DNA from: CAINEC01 sp046073825 | GTDB lineage: Bacteria > Bacteroidota > Bacteroidia > AKYH767-A > OLB10 | NCBI GenBank assembly: GCA_046073825.1 | Contig: JBJTMY010000188.1 | Span: forward strand, 1 to 15,214 | Length of the DNA stretch: 15,214 nt | Reading direction: 5' to 3' | Shown: piece after piece, positions 1 to 6,893 of the stretch | How the letters are laid out: the number at the start of each line of letters is the position of its first letter | Numbering within the stretch: the first letter of the stretch is position 1 | Translations under genes and position numbers: made by a program | Notes under the pieces: model-generated | Databases searched by the model: none | What the model was told of the DNA's origin: nothing | What the model saw: the letters and a program-made list of their open reading frames with translations, nothing else

Positions 1-1423
1 ATAACTGCCCTTCGTTATAAATTTTGGTATTTAAACCTTCGGGAAGACTTCTAATAAATTCAGTTAAACACAACTTATCCAATATTTCGAGAACATCAGA
101 CATTGCGATTGCATCACGACCCATCGTAATATTATCTGAAATAGAGGCATTAAATAATTCATCACCGTTAATGCATGTACCTATCACATCACGAAGTGCA
201 TTTAATTGATAATTTCTAATTGGAAGCCCGTTATAACAAATACTTCCATCTGTTAATTGAAACTGAGCTGAAAGTAATTTCATCAAGGTAGATTTTCCCG
301 ATCCATTAGTACCAGTTATGCCAATTTTTGTATTTGCAACTACTGATAAACTTAAATCATGAATAATGGGCTGCGAAGCATTGGGATAAGTAAACAAGAC
401 ATCCTTTAAATCGATTGACAACGAATACTCCTTTGAAATTAGCAATCCTTCCTCTTGATGATCCAATTGAAGATCACTCACCTGACCAATCTTTTCGAGA
501 GAAGTCAATACATCATAAATTGTTTCTAAACATAAAATTATTTTTTCTACAGAGCCAATGACTAGCAAAATGATTAACTCAGCGGCCACAAATTGTCCAA
601 TATTCATTTGCTGATTGATAACAAGTACACCGCCAATACTCAACAAACAAGCAGCGATAAAGACTTTAAATGCAATCAAATAAATCATTTGCTGCTTTAA
701 AATGGAAAAGTGTGATTCTCTTGCATGCAAGTATTTATTTACTCTACGATCAGTTTCTTGTCCAGAAAGAGGTGTATTGCCCGCCATTTTAAATGATATA
801 CGTGCGTGCGCCAATTCTTGTAACCAAAATGCTACATTAAATTTATTACTCGACTCTTTTACACTTGTTTCAAATCCTTTTTTACTGGTGTACCTTAAAA
901 TAAAATAAAGAAGAACAACCACCATCAAACTTAAAAGAATGAATAACGAATGATAAAACGAAAGCAATAACAATCCAAATACAATTTGTAATGTAGCAGA
1001 TGAAAAATCAATTACAATCTTTGATAATCCTTTTTGAATTGTAGCTATATCAAAAAAACGATTCATCAATTCAGGAGCATATTTTTTATATAGCTCTTCT
1101 GATTTGATTCTAGGAATGCGCAATGCGAAATCAAATGCTGCTTTCGCAAATAAAGACTGCTGAATATTTTCGGTAATACGCAATTGCATTATCTGCATAT
1201 AACCAGCGAGAATGATTCCTGAAATAACCACTACAATCAGCACAACAAATGAAACAGATATTTCACCTCCTTGTATCAAGTTGATGATGGCTTGAATACC
1301 TAAGGGGAGAATAAGCGCTACTAATCCACTAAAAAAGGACAATGAATAAATCTGACGAATTTCTTTGTTATTATCCTTTAATAATGTCCACAACCGAGAC
1401 AAAGGGTTTTGATAATTATCCAT
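1..1423 (-). CDS. ABC exporter with fused membrane and ATPase domains, partial (C-terminus beyond left edge)
   Basis: This is the first 474 codons of a type I ABC exporter that moves a substrate across the inner membrane using ATP. The frame stays open to the window edge. The N-terminal ~300 residues hold several hydrophobic segments, for example around the ALILPLGIQAI, VVLIVVVISGII and LLLLSFYHSLFILL stretches. The nucleotide-binding domain follows, with a clean Walker A, GTNGSGKS, Lys377 at 293-295. The ABC signature and Walker B lie beyond the edge. There is no N-terminal C39 peptidase domain. The usual Q-loop glutamine is not where I expect it; residues 418-423 read INGDEL, with Asn419 at that place. 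The ATG at 1423 overlaps the TetR stop by one base (TAATG), so the two are co-translated. In related Bacteroidota loci such exporters are followed by HlyD-like and TolC-like genes, which would lie to the left. The substrate is unknown. Confidence 0.9.
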   Translation of the reverse strand, partial: MDNYQNPLSRLWTLLKDNNKEIRQIYSLSFFSGLVALILPLGIQAIINLIQGGEISVSFVVLIVVVISGIILAGYMQIMQLRITENIQQSLFAKAAFDFALRIPRIKSEELYKKYAPELMNRFFDIATIQKGLSKIVIDFSSATLQIVFGLLLLSFYHSLFILLSLMVVVLLYFILRYTSKKGFETSVKESSNKFNVAFWLQELAHARISFKMAGNTPLSGQETDRRVNKYLHARESHFSILKQQMIYLIAFKVFIAACLLSIGGVLVINQQMNIGQFVAAELIILLVIGSVEKIILCLETIYDVLTSLEKIGQVSDLQLDHQEEGLLISKEYSLSIDLKDVLFTYPNASQPIIHDLSLSVVANTKIGITGTNGSGKSTLMKLLSAQFQLTDGSICYNGLPIRNYQLNALRDVIGTCINGDELFNASISDNITMGRDAIAMSDVLEILDKLCLTEFIRSLPEGLNTKIYNEGQL

Positions 1424-2109
1424 TACTTTTTATTAGGCTGAATTGTTTTGAAAACAATCTCATAAAAAAAATTGTTTATATGCTCTTCATTTTTTGTTGC
1501 ATTGGTAAGTCGTGGTAAATGTTCAGTAAAATGGTGTTGCAGGTGAACACCTTCAATCACTGTTGAAACCAACATATTGGGATATTTAAACTTCGGGTTA
1601 ATTTCAAGAATTAGACTGGACACCTTTTCCACAAAATTTTTATATTCTCCATAGGCCCCCGTTTTATTGACCTTATCTACATCCTTTGTTAAATAAGACT
1701 TCGATGATTCTGTGAATACAATACTGTTTAGTTTTTTTATATTGATATTTTGATAACGTTCGTCATTATTAATTTTAGTAGTTATTAAATGCAGTGCACG
1801 TTCAAGTTTCAACTTTGGAGAATTAATGTTGGTAATAGCAAATGCAAGACGGTATTCCATCCACGACCAATACCATGAAATCAGATAAAGTAACAGCTTG
1901 TTTTTACTTTCAAAATAGCGATAAACAGATGCTTCGGTAGAATTTATGGCTTGTGCTAGTTTCCGAATCGTAAATTCTTCGTAACCCATGGAATTAATCA
2001 TATCAATACTCTTGGCAATTATTTTCAATCCGAGTTCACTGCTATTAGGATCTTTCAAATAGATTTTAGAGTCAATCTGAATAGGAATTTGGGTAGGCAA
2101 TTCGTACAT
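1423..2109 (-). CDS. TetR/AcrR-family transcriptional regulator
   Basis: This 228-residue protein fits the TetR family, which are dimeric DNA-binding repressors released by a small ligand. The N-terminal helix-turn-helix lies at about residues 28-75 and includes EFTIRKLAQAINSTEASVYRYF, with the characteristic 'xASxYRYFxSKxxLL' recognition-helix end. The motif is followed by LISWYWSWMEYRL, a stretch I recall from a Bacteroidota subfamily. The C-terminal ~150 residues would be the ligand-binding and dimer domain, which cannot be assigned a ligand. It is first in an operon with the ABC exporter, whose start codon shares a base with its stop. It sits just downstream of a TATATTTG box and a 13-bp palindrome, so it probably represses its own operon. 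Local repression is inference; the family call is firm. Confidence 0.9.
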   Translation of the reverse strand: MYELPTQIPIQIDSKIYLKDPNSSELGLKIIAKSIDMINSMGYEEFTIRKLAQAINSTEASVYRYFESKNKLLLYLISWYWSWMEYRLAFAITNINSPKLKLERALHLITTKINNDERYQNINIKKLNSIVFTESSKSYLTKDVDKVNKTGAYGEYKNFVEKVSSLILEINPKFKYPNMLVSTVIEGVHLQHHFTEHLPRLTNATKNEEHINNFFYEIVFKTIQPNKK

Positions 2110-2126
2110 GATAATTAATTATGTTG

Positions 2127-2134
2127 CAAATATA
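2127..2134 (-). promoter_or_regulatory. Bacteroidota -7 promoter box for the tetR-ABC operon
   Basis: On the minus strand this reads TATATTTG, an exact match to the Bacteroidota -7 consensus TAnnTTTG. It ends 17 nt before the TetR ATG, giving a leader of only about 10-14 nt. I see no clear TTTG -33 element at the usual 17-21 nt spacing, so the promoter may be weak or activator-dependent. Confidence 0.6.
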
Positions 2135-2147
2135 ATAGTATTACTAT
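2135..2147. promoter_or_regulatory. Candidate TetR operator (13-bp palindrome)
   Basis: ATAGTA-T-TACTAT is a perfect 6-bp inverted repeat around a single central base. It directly touches the upstream side of the TATATTTG box, inside the -33/-7 spacer, where a bound dimer would block RNA polymerase. TetR-family operators are commonly short palindromes in this position. The assignment to the adjacent TetR protein is inference; in an A+T-rich region a 6-bp arm can arise by chance. Confidence 0.5.
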
Positions 2148-2328
2148 CATTTATGCACATTTTAACATAATTTAACAAAAACTTATACCAATTCAGAATG
2201 TTTTTGAAACAAACGCTAATTACATTCAATCAACATATTAATTCAATTTGGTTGTATCTAATCATTTACCGATGTATTAGTACTTACAAAAATTTGTGTT
2301 CTGATTTTAAATTTACAAAATCTGAGAT

Positions 2329-2526
2329 ATGAAATCTGTTATAATAAACGCAAACAACAAAGCCGACTTAACACTTTTGATGAGTTTAGCTAAAAAATTA
2401 GGAATGTCATCGAGAGCTTTGACTAGTGCAGAGATTGAGGACTGGGAGTTCGCTCAAAAAATCGAAAAAGGGATGAAATCTCCTAAAGTTTCAAGAAATG
2501 AAGTGATGAAAGCACTGGGCAAATGA
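2329..2526 (+). CDS. Antitoxin of a RelE/ParE-type toxin-antitoxin pair
   Basis: This encodes a 65-residue protein beginning MKSVIINANNKADLTLLMSL, with a middle like LTSAEIEDWEFAQKIEKGMK and an end like SRNEVMKALGK. I recognise this pattern from small Bacteroidota antitoxins that precede RelE-type toxins: the N-terminal strand and helix would serve dimerisation and DNA binding, and the charged C-terminus would wrap the toxin. Its stop (TGA, 2524-2526) overlaps the ATG of the toxin frame by four bases (ATGA), the usual coupled TA layout. The reading frame is intact although the toxin is not. No exact TAnnTTTG box precedes it; TAAATTTA at 2308-2315 is the nearest approach. It could still autoregulate or neutralise a related toxin elsewhere in the genome. 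Confidence 0.75.
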   Translation: MKSVIINANNKADLTLLMSLAKKLGMSSRALTSAEIEDWEFAQKIEKGMKSPKVSRNEVMKALGK

Positions 2527-2778
2527 ATGTTGAATTCAAAAAGTCATTTTTTAAGGATTAAAAAAAATAAAAAATTCAAATCTGAAAAAATCTATTGCCG
2601 CTTGCATAATACAAATTGAAAATTCAAAAGATCTAAGAACATTAAAAAATTAGCAGGATATCATAATTTCTACAGAATAAGAATTAATGATTATCGTTTA
2701 GGTTTGAAATATGAAAATGAAACGGTTTATATCGTTCTCATCGAACATCGGAAAGATATTTACAACCTGTTTCCTTAG
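2523..2778 (+). pseudogene. Decayed RelE-family toxin (two frameshifts)
   Basis: Three successive frames together spell one RelE-like protein. Frame one, from the ATG at 2523, gives MNVEFKKSFFKD and then meets TAA at 2559-2561. Frame two, from 2558, gives LKKIKNSNLKKSIAACIIQ and then IENSKDLRT, reaching TAG at 2651-2653. Frame three, from 2641, gives IKKLAGYHNFYRIRINDYR, then LGLKYENETVYIVLIEH and RKDIYNLFP, with a stop at 2776-2778. The last part carries the conserved RelE/ParE C-terminal core (Y-RIRI-DYRLG...HRKDIY-FP). Each break is equivalent to a missing base modulo three, one after codon 12 and one near 2636-2650. RelE toxins are ribosome-dependent mRNA cleavers; this copy should be inactive unless the breaks are sequencing errors or bypassed. 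The pieces are collinear and follow an intact antitoxin. Confidence 0.8.
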
Positions 2779-2797
2779 GAATGTCTGAAAATAAATT

Positions 2798-2816
2798 AAA
2801 GCTCAGAGAGCCTTTT
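2798..2816. terminator. Possible weak bidirectional terminator
   Basis: AAA-GCTC-AGA-GAGC-C-TTTT forms a 4-bp G+C-containing stem extended by A-T pairs around one bulged base. On the plus strand it is followed by TTTT, and on the minus strand by CTTTAATTTATTTT. It lies between the convergent toxin remnant and RluA-type gene, where a shared terminator is expected. The stem is short, so the call is tentative. Confidence 0.3.
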
Positions 2817-2848
2817 CAATCTATCAGTCTCGATATCACTTCGCCCAA

Positions 2849-3523
2849 TTATAAATTAACAAAATAGTCCCAAATGGGATCTTTCGGAGGATTGGCTTTG
2901 ATGTAAATTGGTTCTTTACTAACTGGGTGCTCAAACTGAATAGCGCGAGCATGTAAATGAATTGAACCATCAGGATTACTACGATTAAATCCATATTTCA
3001 AATCGCCTTTAATCGGACAACCAATATCCGCTAACATCGTTCTAATTTGATGGTGGCGACCAGTATGGGGATTGATTTCTAACAAATGATAATTATCGGA
3101 AGAGGCGAGTAGGGTATAGGTTAATTCACTTTTTAAGGCACCCTCTTTCGGCACCTTGCTGCAATAGCTTTTATTCTGCTTTTCGTTTTTCGTTAAAAAT
3201 CGAATGACTAATTCTTCTTGGTGTTGAGGTTTATTTTTAACTACTGCCCAATACGTTTTTTTAATTTCTTTACTCTGAAACATCGCATTCATTCGTGCCA
3301 ATGCTTTGCTTGTTCTTGCAAAAACGACCACACCACTAACGGGACGGTCTATACGATGAACAACACCTAAAAACACTTCTCCGGGTTTGTTGTATTTTTC
3401 TTTGATATAGGACTTTACTTTTTCACTTAGCGGCTCATCACCTGTCTTATCTCCTTGTACAATATCCCCAGGTTTTTTATTGATAACAATCAAATGATTG
3501 TCTTCATAGATTACATCTATCAT
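2849..3523 (-). CDS. RluA-family RNA pseudouridine synthase
   Basis: This 224-residue protein isomerises uridine to pseudouridine in structured RNA. The family signature is VHRIDRPVSGVVVFARTS at residues 55-72, with the catalytic aspartate at Asp59. A second conserved stretch near residues 153-161, NPHTGRHHQIR, matches the family 'TGRxHQIR' block, and GCPIKGDLKYG follows. There is no N-terminal S4 domain and the protein is short, as in the small RluA-like subgroup rather than RluC or RluD; the target base (rRNA or tRNA) cannot be told. The start codon immediately follows the panB stop (TAAATG), and AAGGAG lies 9 nt upstream, inside the end of panB, a clear Shine-Dalgarno sequence that is unusual in this window. 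It is last in the long operon that begins with kup. Confidence 0.9.
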   Translation of the reverse strand: MIDVIYEDNHLIVINKKPGDIVQGDKTGDEPLSEKVKSYIKEKYNKPGEVFLGVVHRIDRPVSGVVVFARTSKALARMNAMFQSKEIKKTYWAVVKNKPQHQEELVIRFLTKNEKQNKSYCSKVPKEGALKSELTYTLLASSDNYHLLEINPHTGRHHQIRTMLADIGCPIKGDLKYGFNRSNPDGSIHLHARAIQFEHPVSKEPIYIKANPPKDPIWDYFVNL

Positions 3524-4339
3524 TTAATATTGCTCCTTATCATTTGGAAAATCTTTTGACTTTACATCAGCAATGTATTTTTCCGTTGCCCCTTTTATTT
3601 CATCGAATAAATTTAAGTACCTACGTAAAAATCGTGGACTAAAACCTTTATTCAAACCAAGCATATCATGCAAGACCAATACTTGTCCATCGGTTCCATT
3701 GCCTGCACCAATACCAATGGTAGGTATTTTCAAAGACGCTGAAACTTCGGTTGCCAATGTAGCAGGAATCTTTTCTAAAACTAAAGAGAAACAGCCTATT
3801 TCTTCAAGCATTTTAGCATCTTCTCGTAATCGTTGTGCTTCTTGCTCTTCTTTTGCACGAACTACGTAGGTACCGAATTTGTAAATCGATTGAGGTGTTA
3901 AACCTAAATGCCCCATAACGGGTATGCCAGCTGTTAGAATACGTTCAATGGCCTCTTTAATCTCTCTTCCACCTTCCAACTTAACTGCATGAGCACCGGT
4001 TTCTTTCATAATACGAATAGCGGAATTAAGCGCTTCTTTTGAATTTCCCTGATAGGAACCAAAAGGTAAATCTACAATAACCAATGCACGATTTACTGCA
4101 CGAACAACACTTGCTGCATGATAAATCATTTGATCTAACGTGATTGGTAGTGTGGTTTCATGTCCAGCCATTACATTACTTGCTGAATCGCCCACTAAAA
4201 TCGCATCGATACCCGAAGCATCTACGATTTTAGCCAGACTATAATCATAAGCCGTTAGCATAGAAATTTTTTCTCCCTTACGTTTTAATTCAGAAAGCGT
4301 ATGAGTAGTAACTTTTTTTATTTCCTGATGTACAGACAT
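3524..4339 (-). CDS. panB: 3-methyl-2-oxobutanoate hydroxymethyltransferase (ketopantoate hydroxymethyltransferase)
   Basis: PanB transfers a hydroxymethyl group from 5,10-methylene-tetrahydrofolate to 3-methyl-2-oxobutanoate to form ketopantoate, the first committed step to pantothenate and coenzyme A, in the cytosol. The 271 residues match the usual TIM-barrel length (about 264). Visible blocks are MLTAYDYSLAKIVD, AILVGDSASNVMAGHETTLP, DLPFGSYQG, GAHAVKLEGG, VMGHLGLTPQS, LVLEKIP and TIGIGAGNGTDGQVLVLHD. Asp51 and Asp90 fit the Mg2+ ligands, and Lys120, His144 and Glu189 line up with E. coli Lys112, His136 and Glu181. It starts 4 nt after the stop of the secreted coiled-coil gene and its stop abuts the start of the RluA-type gene. 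Other pantothenate genes are not in the window. Confidence 0.97.
   Translation of the reverse strand: MSVHQEIKKVTTHTLSELKRKGEKISMLTAYDYSLAKIVDASGIDAILVGDSASNVMAGHETTLPITLDQMIYHAASVVRAVNRALVIVDLPFGSYQGNSKEALNSAIRIMKETGAHAVKLEGGREIKEAIERILTAGIPVMGHLGLTPQSIYKFGTYVVRAKEEQEAQRLREDAKMLEEIGCFSLVLEKIPATLATEVSASLKIPTIGIGAGNGTDGQVLVLHDMLGLNKGFSPRFLRRYLNLFDEIKGATEKYIADVKSKDFPNDKEQY
3533..3538 (-). promoter_or_regulatory. Strong Shine-Dalgarno for the RluA-type gene
   Basis: The minus strand reads AAGGAG, with nine bases between it and the ATG at 3523. It lies inside the last codons of panB. The other starts I checked in this window (kup, ligA, dapA, the lipoprotein hydrolase, tetR) have no comparable sequence. 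Confidence 0.55.
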
Positions 4340-4343
4340 AATA

Positions 4344-5438
4344 TTATTTGTTTGGGGAATTACCTGTAAGTTTTTTAATTCGATTATTTAGGATTGCATT
4401 CTCTTTTAACAACTCTCCATTTTTTACTTTCAGTTCATCAATTTCAAGCACTAATGAATCCAAACTATGATCATCTACTACTATAGCAGCTTGAACTTTC
4501 TTCAGTGAATCATTTTCAACTTTAACATGTAAATATTCTACAACTAATGAATCATACTTTAATTTCATTGCATTGTTGGTTGCGACAGCAGAAACATACT
4601 TCGATTCAAAGTCGTCGGGAGAAAAATATCCTTTCGACTTCATGTTTTCCACAACATTTAATAACTCGTCGTTATCATTTTGCAATTTTTCTATCTGAGC
4701 CTTCAACTTCAATACTTCCTCATTAGCCTTATCATTTGCAGTAGCAGAAAAAGGATTATCAACCGTCAATTTATCTTCGCTCGTCATGACAGCGATATTA
4801 TCAATCATTACTTTGGTTTGTGGTCCAATTAAAAATCCAAATACACCTTGCTTATATTCTATGTCACTAAACGAAATTACGCGCTTAGCATTTAGGTATA
4901 AATCATATTTACGATCGTTAAAAGCAATTGAAATACTATTATTTTGATTATAATTAATCAGTCCTTCATTCGTAATCCAACCATTTGATTGAAGGTCACC
5001 CGTAATGTTTTTATATAATCCATTCCGTACTTGTCGTAATCGGTATTTACTATCTGAAGTAATTTCAAAAATAAAGCCTCCCACACTTGATTCTTGCAAC
5101 ATAAACAATACACCAATGTACCCATCTTGGCCAAACGACATCGGATTTAGTCGGACATTTAACTGATAATTGGATAAGTGTAATTTATAAGAACTTAAAA
5201 CTGCATAAGGATCACTTGCTGCTTTACGATTCATATAATAAGCTCCACCTTGAACCATAAATAAATTATTAAAATTGGAAATGGTTGGCCAATCGGCTGA
5301 AGCTGTATCAAACTCCTCTCTAAAAACTTCTGTATTAAATGCAGTTGTAACCAACGAACTTGCACTCATTTGTATTTGAGCGTTCGTTACTCCCCATGTG
5401 AGAAATAAAATTGAAAACAGAATATATTTTCTCATCAT
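4344..5438 (-). CDS. Secreted protein with a laminin-G-like beta-sandwich and a C-terminal coiled coil, function unknown
   Basis: I do not recognise a named family for this 364-residue protein. It begins MMRKYILFSILFLTWGVTNA, a typical signal peptide with probable cleavage after Ala20, and no lipobox is evident, so it should reach the periplasm or beyond. Residues about 38-225 resemble the concanavalin-like/DUF1080 type of beta-sandwich: EEFDTASADWPTISNF near the start, GQDGYIGVLFML in the middle, NSISIAFNDRKYDLYLNAKR, and GVFGFLIGPQTKVMIDNIAV at the end. From about residue 236 the sequence becomes charged and heptad-like (EEVLKLKAQIEKLQNDNDEL; later LEIDELKVKNGELLKENAIL), predicting a coiled coil. 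It sits 5 nt after the dapA stop and 4 nt before panB, with no metabolic link apparent. Cell-envelope anchoring or glycan binding is possible but unproven. Confidence 0.8.
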   Translation of the reverse strand: MMRKYILFSILFLTWGVTNAQIQMSASSLVTTAFNTEVFREEFDTASADWPTISNFNNLFMVQGGAYYMNRKAASDPYAVLSSYKLHLSNYQLNVRLNPMSFGQDGYIGVLFMLQESSVGGFIFEITSDSKYRLRQVRNGLYKNITGDLQSNGWITNEGLINYNQNNSISIAFNDRKYDLYLNAKRVISFSDIEYKQGVFGFLIGPQTKVMIDNIAVMTSEDKLTVDNPFSATANDKANEEVLKLKAQIEKLQNDNDELLNVVENMKSKGYFSPDDFESKYVSAVATNNAMKLKYDSLVVEYLHVKVENDSLKKVQAAIVVDDHSLDSLVLEIDELKVKNGELLKENAILNNRIKKLTGNSPNK

Positions 5439-5443
5439 TTATT

Positions 5444-6328
5444 TTATAAACTTTTCATTGCATTTTTCAGTGCGGCTGTTAAATTACTGCTCACTTTTAC
5501 AAGTGGTAATCGCACTTGACTATCCATAATTTTTAATTCTGAAAGTACAGCTTTTACTCCTCCAGGGTTACCTTCTTGAAATAAAAGAGGAATCATACTA
5601 TGAAACGGATAATAAATCTTTTGAGCTTGTTTATAATCATTTTTTAATGCTGACCTCACCATTTGTGAAAACTTTTTTGGATACGCATTTGCTACAACAG
5701 AAATTACACCTACAGCACCCGCTGCCACTAACGGTAAAGTAATACCGTCATCACCAGAAATAACTAAAAAGTCTTTTGGTTTTTTTTCAATGATCGACAT
5801 CACTTGTTCTACATTTCCACTTGCTTCTTTAATTGCTATTACATTTTTACAAGATTGAGCTATTGTGATAACAGTTGTAGGTAACATATTAGAACCTGTA
5901 CGTCCGGGAACGTTATAGAGGACTATAGGAACAGGACAAACTTTGCTAATCATTTTATAATGTTCGACGATACCTGCTTGTGATGGTTTATTATATGCTG
6001 GAGAAACGGATAATATCGCATCAATTCCATTAAAATCTGTATTGCGGATTTCTTCCATTAATTGTAGCGTATTATTTCCACCCAAACCTAATACAATTGG
6101 TAAACGGCCTTTGTTCGTTGTGATAACGGTTTCAATTACCTTCTTTTTTTCATCACTAGTGAGTGTTACACCTTCTCCTGTAGTTCCTAATACGACTAAA
6201 TACTCACAACCACCTTTAACAATATGATTAACTAATTTTTCTAATGCTTTATAATCTACTTCACCGGAATTTTTAAAAGGGGTTACTAACGCCACACCCG
6301 TTCCGATAAATTTATTTTTATTTTTCAT
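5444..6328 (-). CDS. dapA: 4-hydroxy-tetrahydrodipicolinate synthase
   Basis: DapA condenses pyruvate with aspartate semialdehyde to make 4-hydroxy-tetrahydrodipicolinate, the entry to diaminopimelate for peptidoglycan and lysine, in the cytosol. The 294 residues match the family (about 292). The Schiff-base lysine is Lys167 in IAIKEASGN. The catalytic triad equivalents are Thr50 (within GTTGEG, Thr49-Thr50) and Tyr138 (YNVPGRTG), and Arg143 is the substrate-binding arginine. ISGDDGITLPL and GAVGVISVVANAYP are also conserved. Its ATG lies 11 nt inside the end of the upstream DUF6913-like gene, so translation is probably coupled, and no Shine-Dalgarno sequence is evident. It is followed after 5 nt by the secreted coiled-coil gene. 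Confidence 0.97.
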   Translation of the reverse strand: MKNKNKFIGTGVALVTPFKNSGEVDYKALEKLVNHIVKGGCEYLVVLGTTGEGVTLTSDEKKKVIETVITTNKGRLPIVLGLGGNNTLQLMEEIRNTDFNGIDAILSVSPAYNKPSQAGIVEHYKMISKVCPVPIVLYNVPGRTGSNMLPTTVITIAQSCKNVIAIKEASGNVEQVMSIIEKKPKDFLVISGDDGITLPLVAAGAVGVISVVANAYPKKFSQMVRSALKNDYKQAQKIYYPFHSMIPLLFQEGNPGGVKAVLSELKIMDSQVRLPLVKVSSNLTAALKNAMKSL

Positions 6329-6872
6329 TCTTAATTTGTTTTAAATAATGATTTACTTGTTCGATAAATGCAGGCAATTGGGTTTGCTCATTTACACTTA
6401 ACATGAAATTGTAATGACGAACAGCGTTCTTTGAATATTTACCAATTTTAAATTTAGCTCTTGATGAAGCCACAACATATTTAAACGGAATCTGATTACC
6501 TAAATGCAAGTCGATTAAAATATCAAACTCTCGTTCCACAAAGCGTTTTACAATTCCAGATATAGGCTTATAAAACCAATTTAAATCTTTGCGGGTAAAA
6601 AAATCAAGACCTAATTTCGAAAACCGAAGGGTAGGCAATTCATTCTGATCAAAGTATCCTAAAGCAAGCACATCTTTATGAAAATTCTCCCTTAAATCTT
6701 TCACATACTTACGAACCATCTCATAGTGTGCTTCATTGGTAGAATCATAAATAATTCCGATTGTTTCTGCTTTATCAAACGGAATAAGATGACTCTTGGT
6801 GGTCTTATTTCTAAATTCATTCAGAAAGACAACGTGCGCTATTTTATGTCTTAAATTCTTTTTCATGGTCAT
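6318..6872 (-). CDS. DUF6913-like conserved protein of Bacteroidota
   Basis: The product is 184 residues, soluble and basic, with no signal peptide or membrane segment. Conserved-looking stretches are AETIGIIYDSTNEAHYEMV, a central LGYFDQNELPTLRFSKL, DFFTRKDLNWFYKP and FDILIDLHLGNQIPFKYVV. I associate this pattern, especially the 'F-x-KDLNW' and 'FD-LI-L' blocks, with DUF6913 proteins that sit beside dapA and ligA in many Bacteroidota; that is from memory and has not been searched. The function is unknown. It lies 21 nt after ligA and overlaps dapA by 11 nt. Two starts are possible, at 6872 or two codons later at 6866; I keep the longer one. Confidence 0.7.
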   Translation of the reverse strand: MTMKKNLRHKIAHVVFLNEFRNKTTKSHLIPFDKAETIGIIYDSTNEAHYEMVRKYVKDLRENFHKDVLALGYFDQNELPTLRFSKLGLDFFTRKDLNWFYKPISGIVKRFVEREFDILIDLHLGNQIPFKYVVASSRAKFKIGKYSKNAVRHYNFMLSVNEQTQLPAFIEQVNHYLKQIKNEK

Positions 6873-6893
6873 TACATCAAGTAAATTTAAGGC

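Noticed and set aside
2110..2328. A further small gene or RNA in the largest intergenic gap
   Set aside because: Apart from the tetR promoter box and palindrome I see only A+T-rich sequence with no coding frame, no stable hairpin and no exact promoter box for the antitoxin.
2523..2778. Programmed frameshifting to make a full-length RelE toxin
   Set aside because: Two separate shifts would be needed, and I see no slippery heptamer with a following structure at either break; decay or sequence error is simpler.
2868..2881. TCCCA/TGGGA hairpin near the end of the RluA-type gene
   Set aside because: The loop would be only two bases, it lies inside the coding region, and no T-run follows.
3573..3869. 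98-codon open frame opposite panB
   Set aside because: It is antisense to a gene with strong conserved motifs throughout and shows no protein-like features of its own; similar antisense frames elsewhere in the window were dismissed for the same reason.
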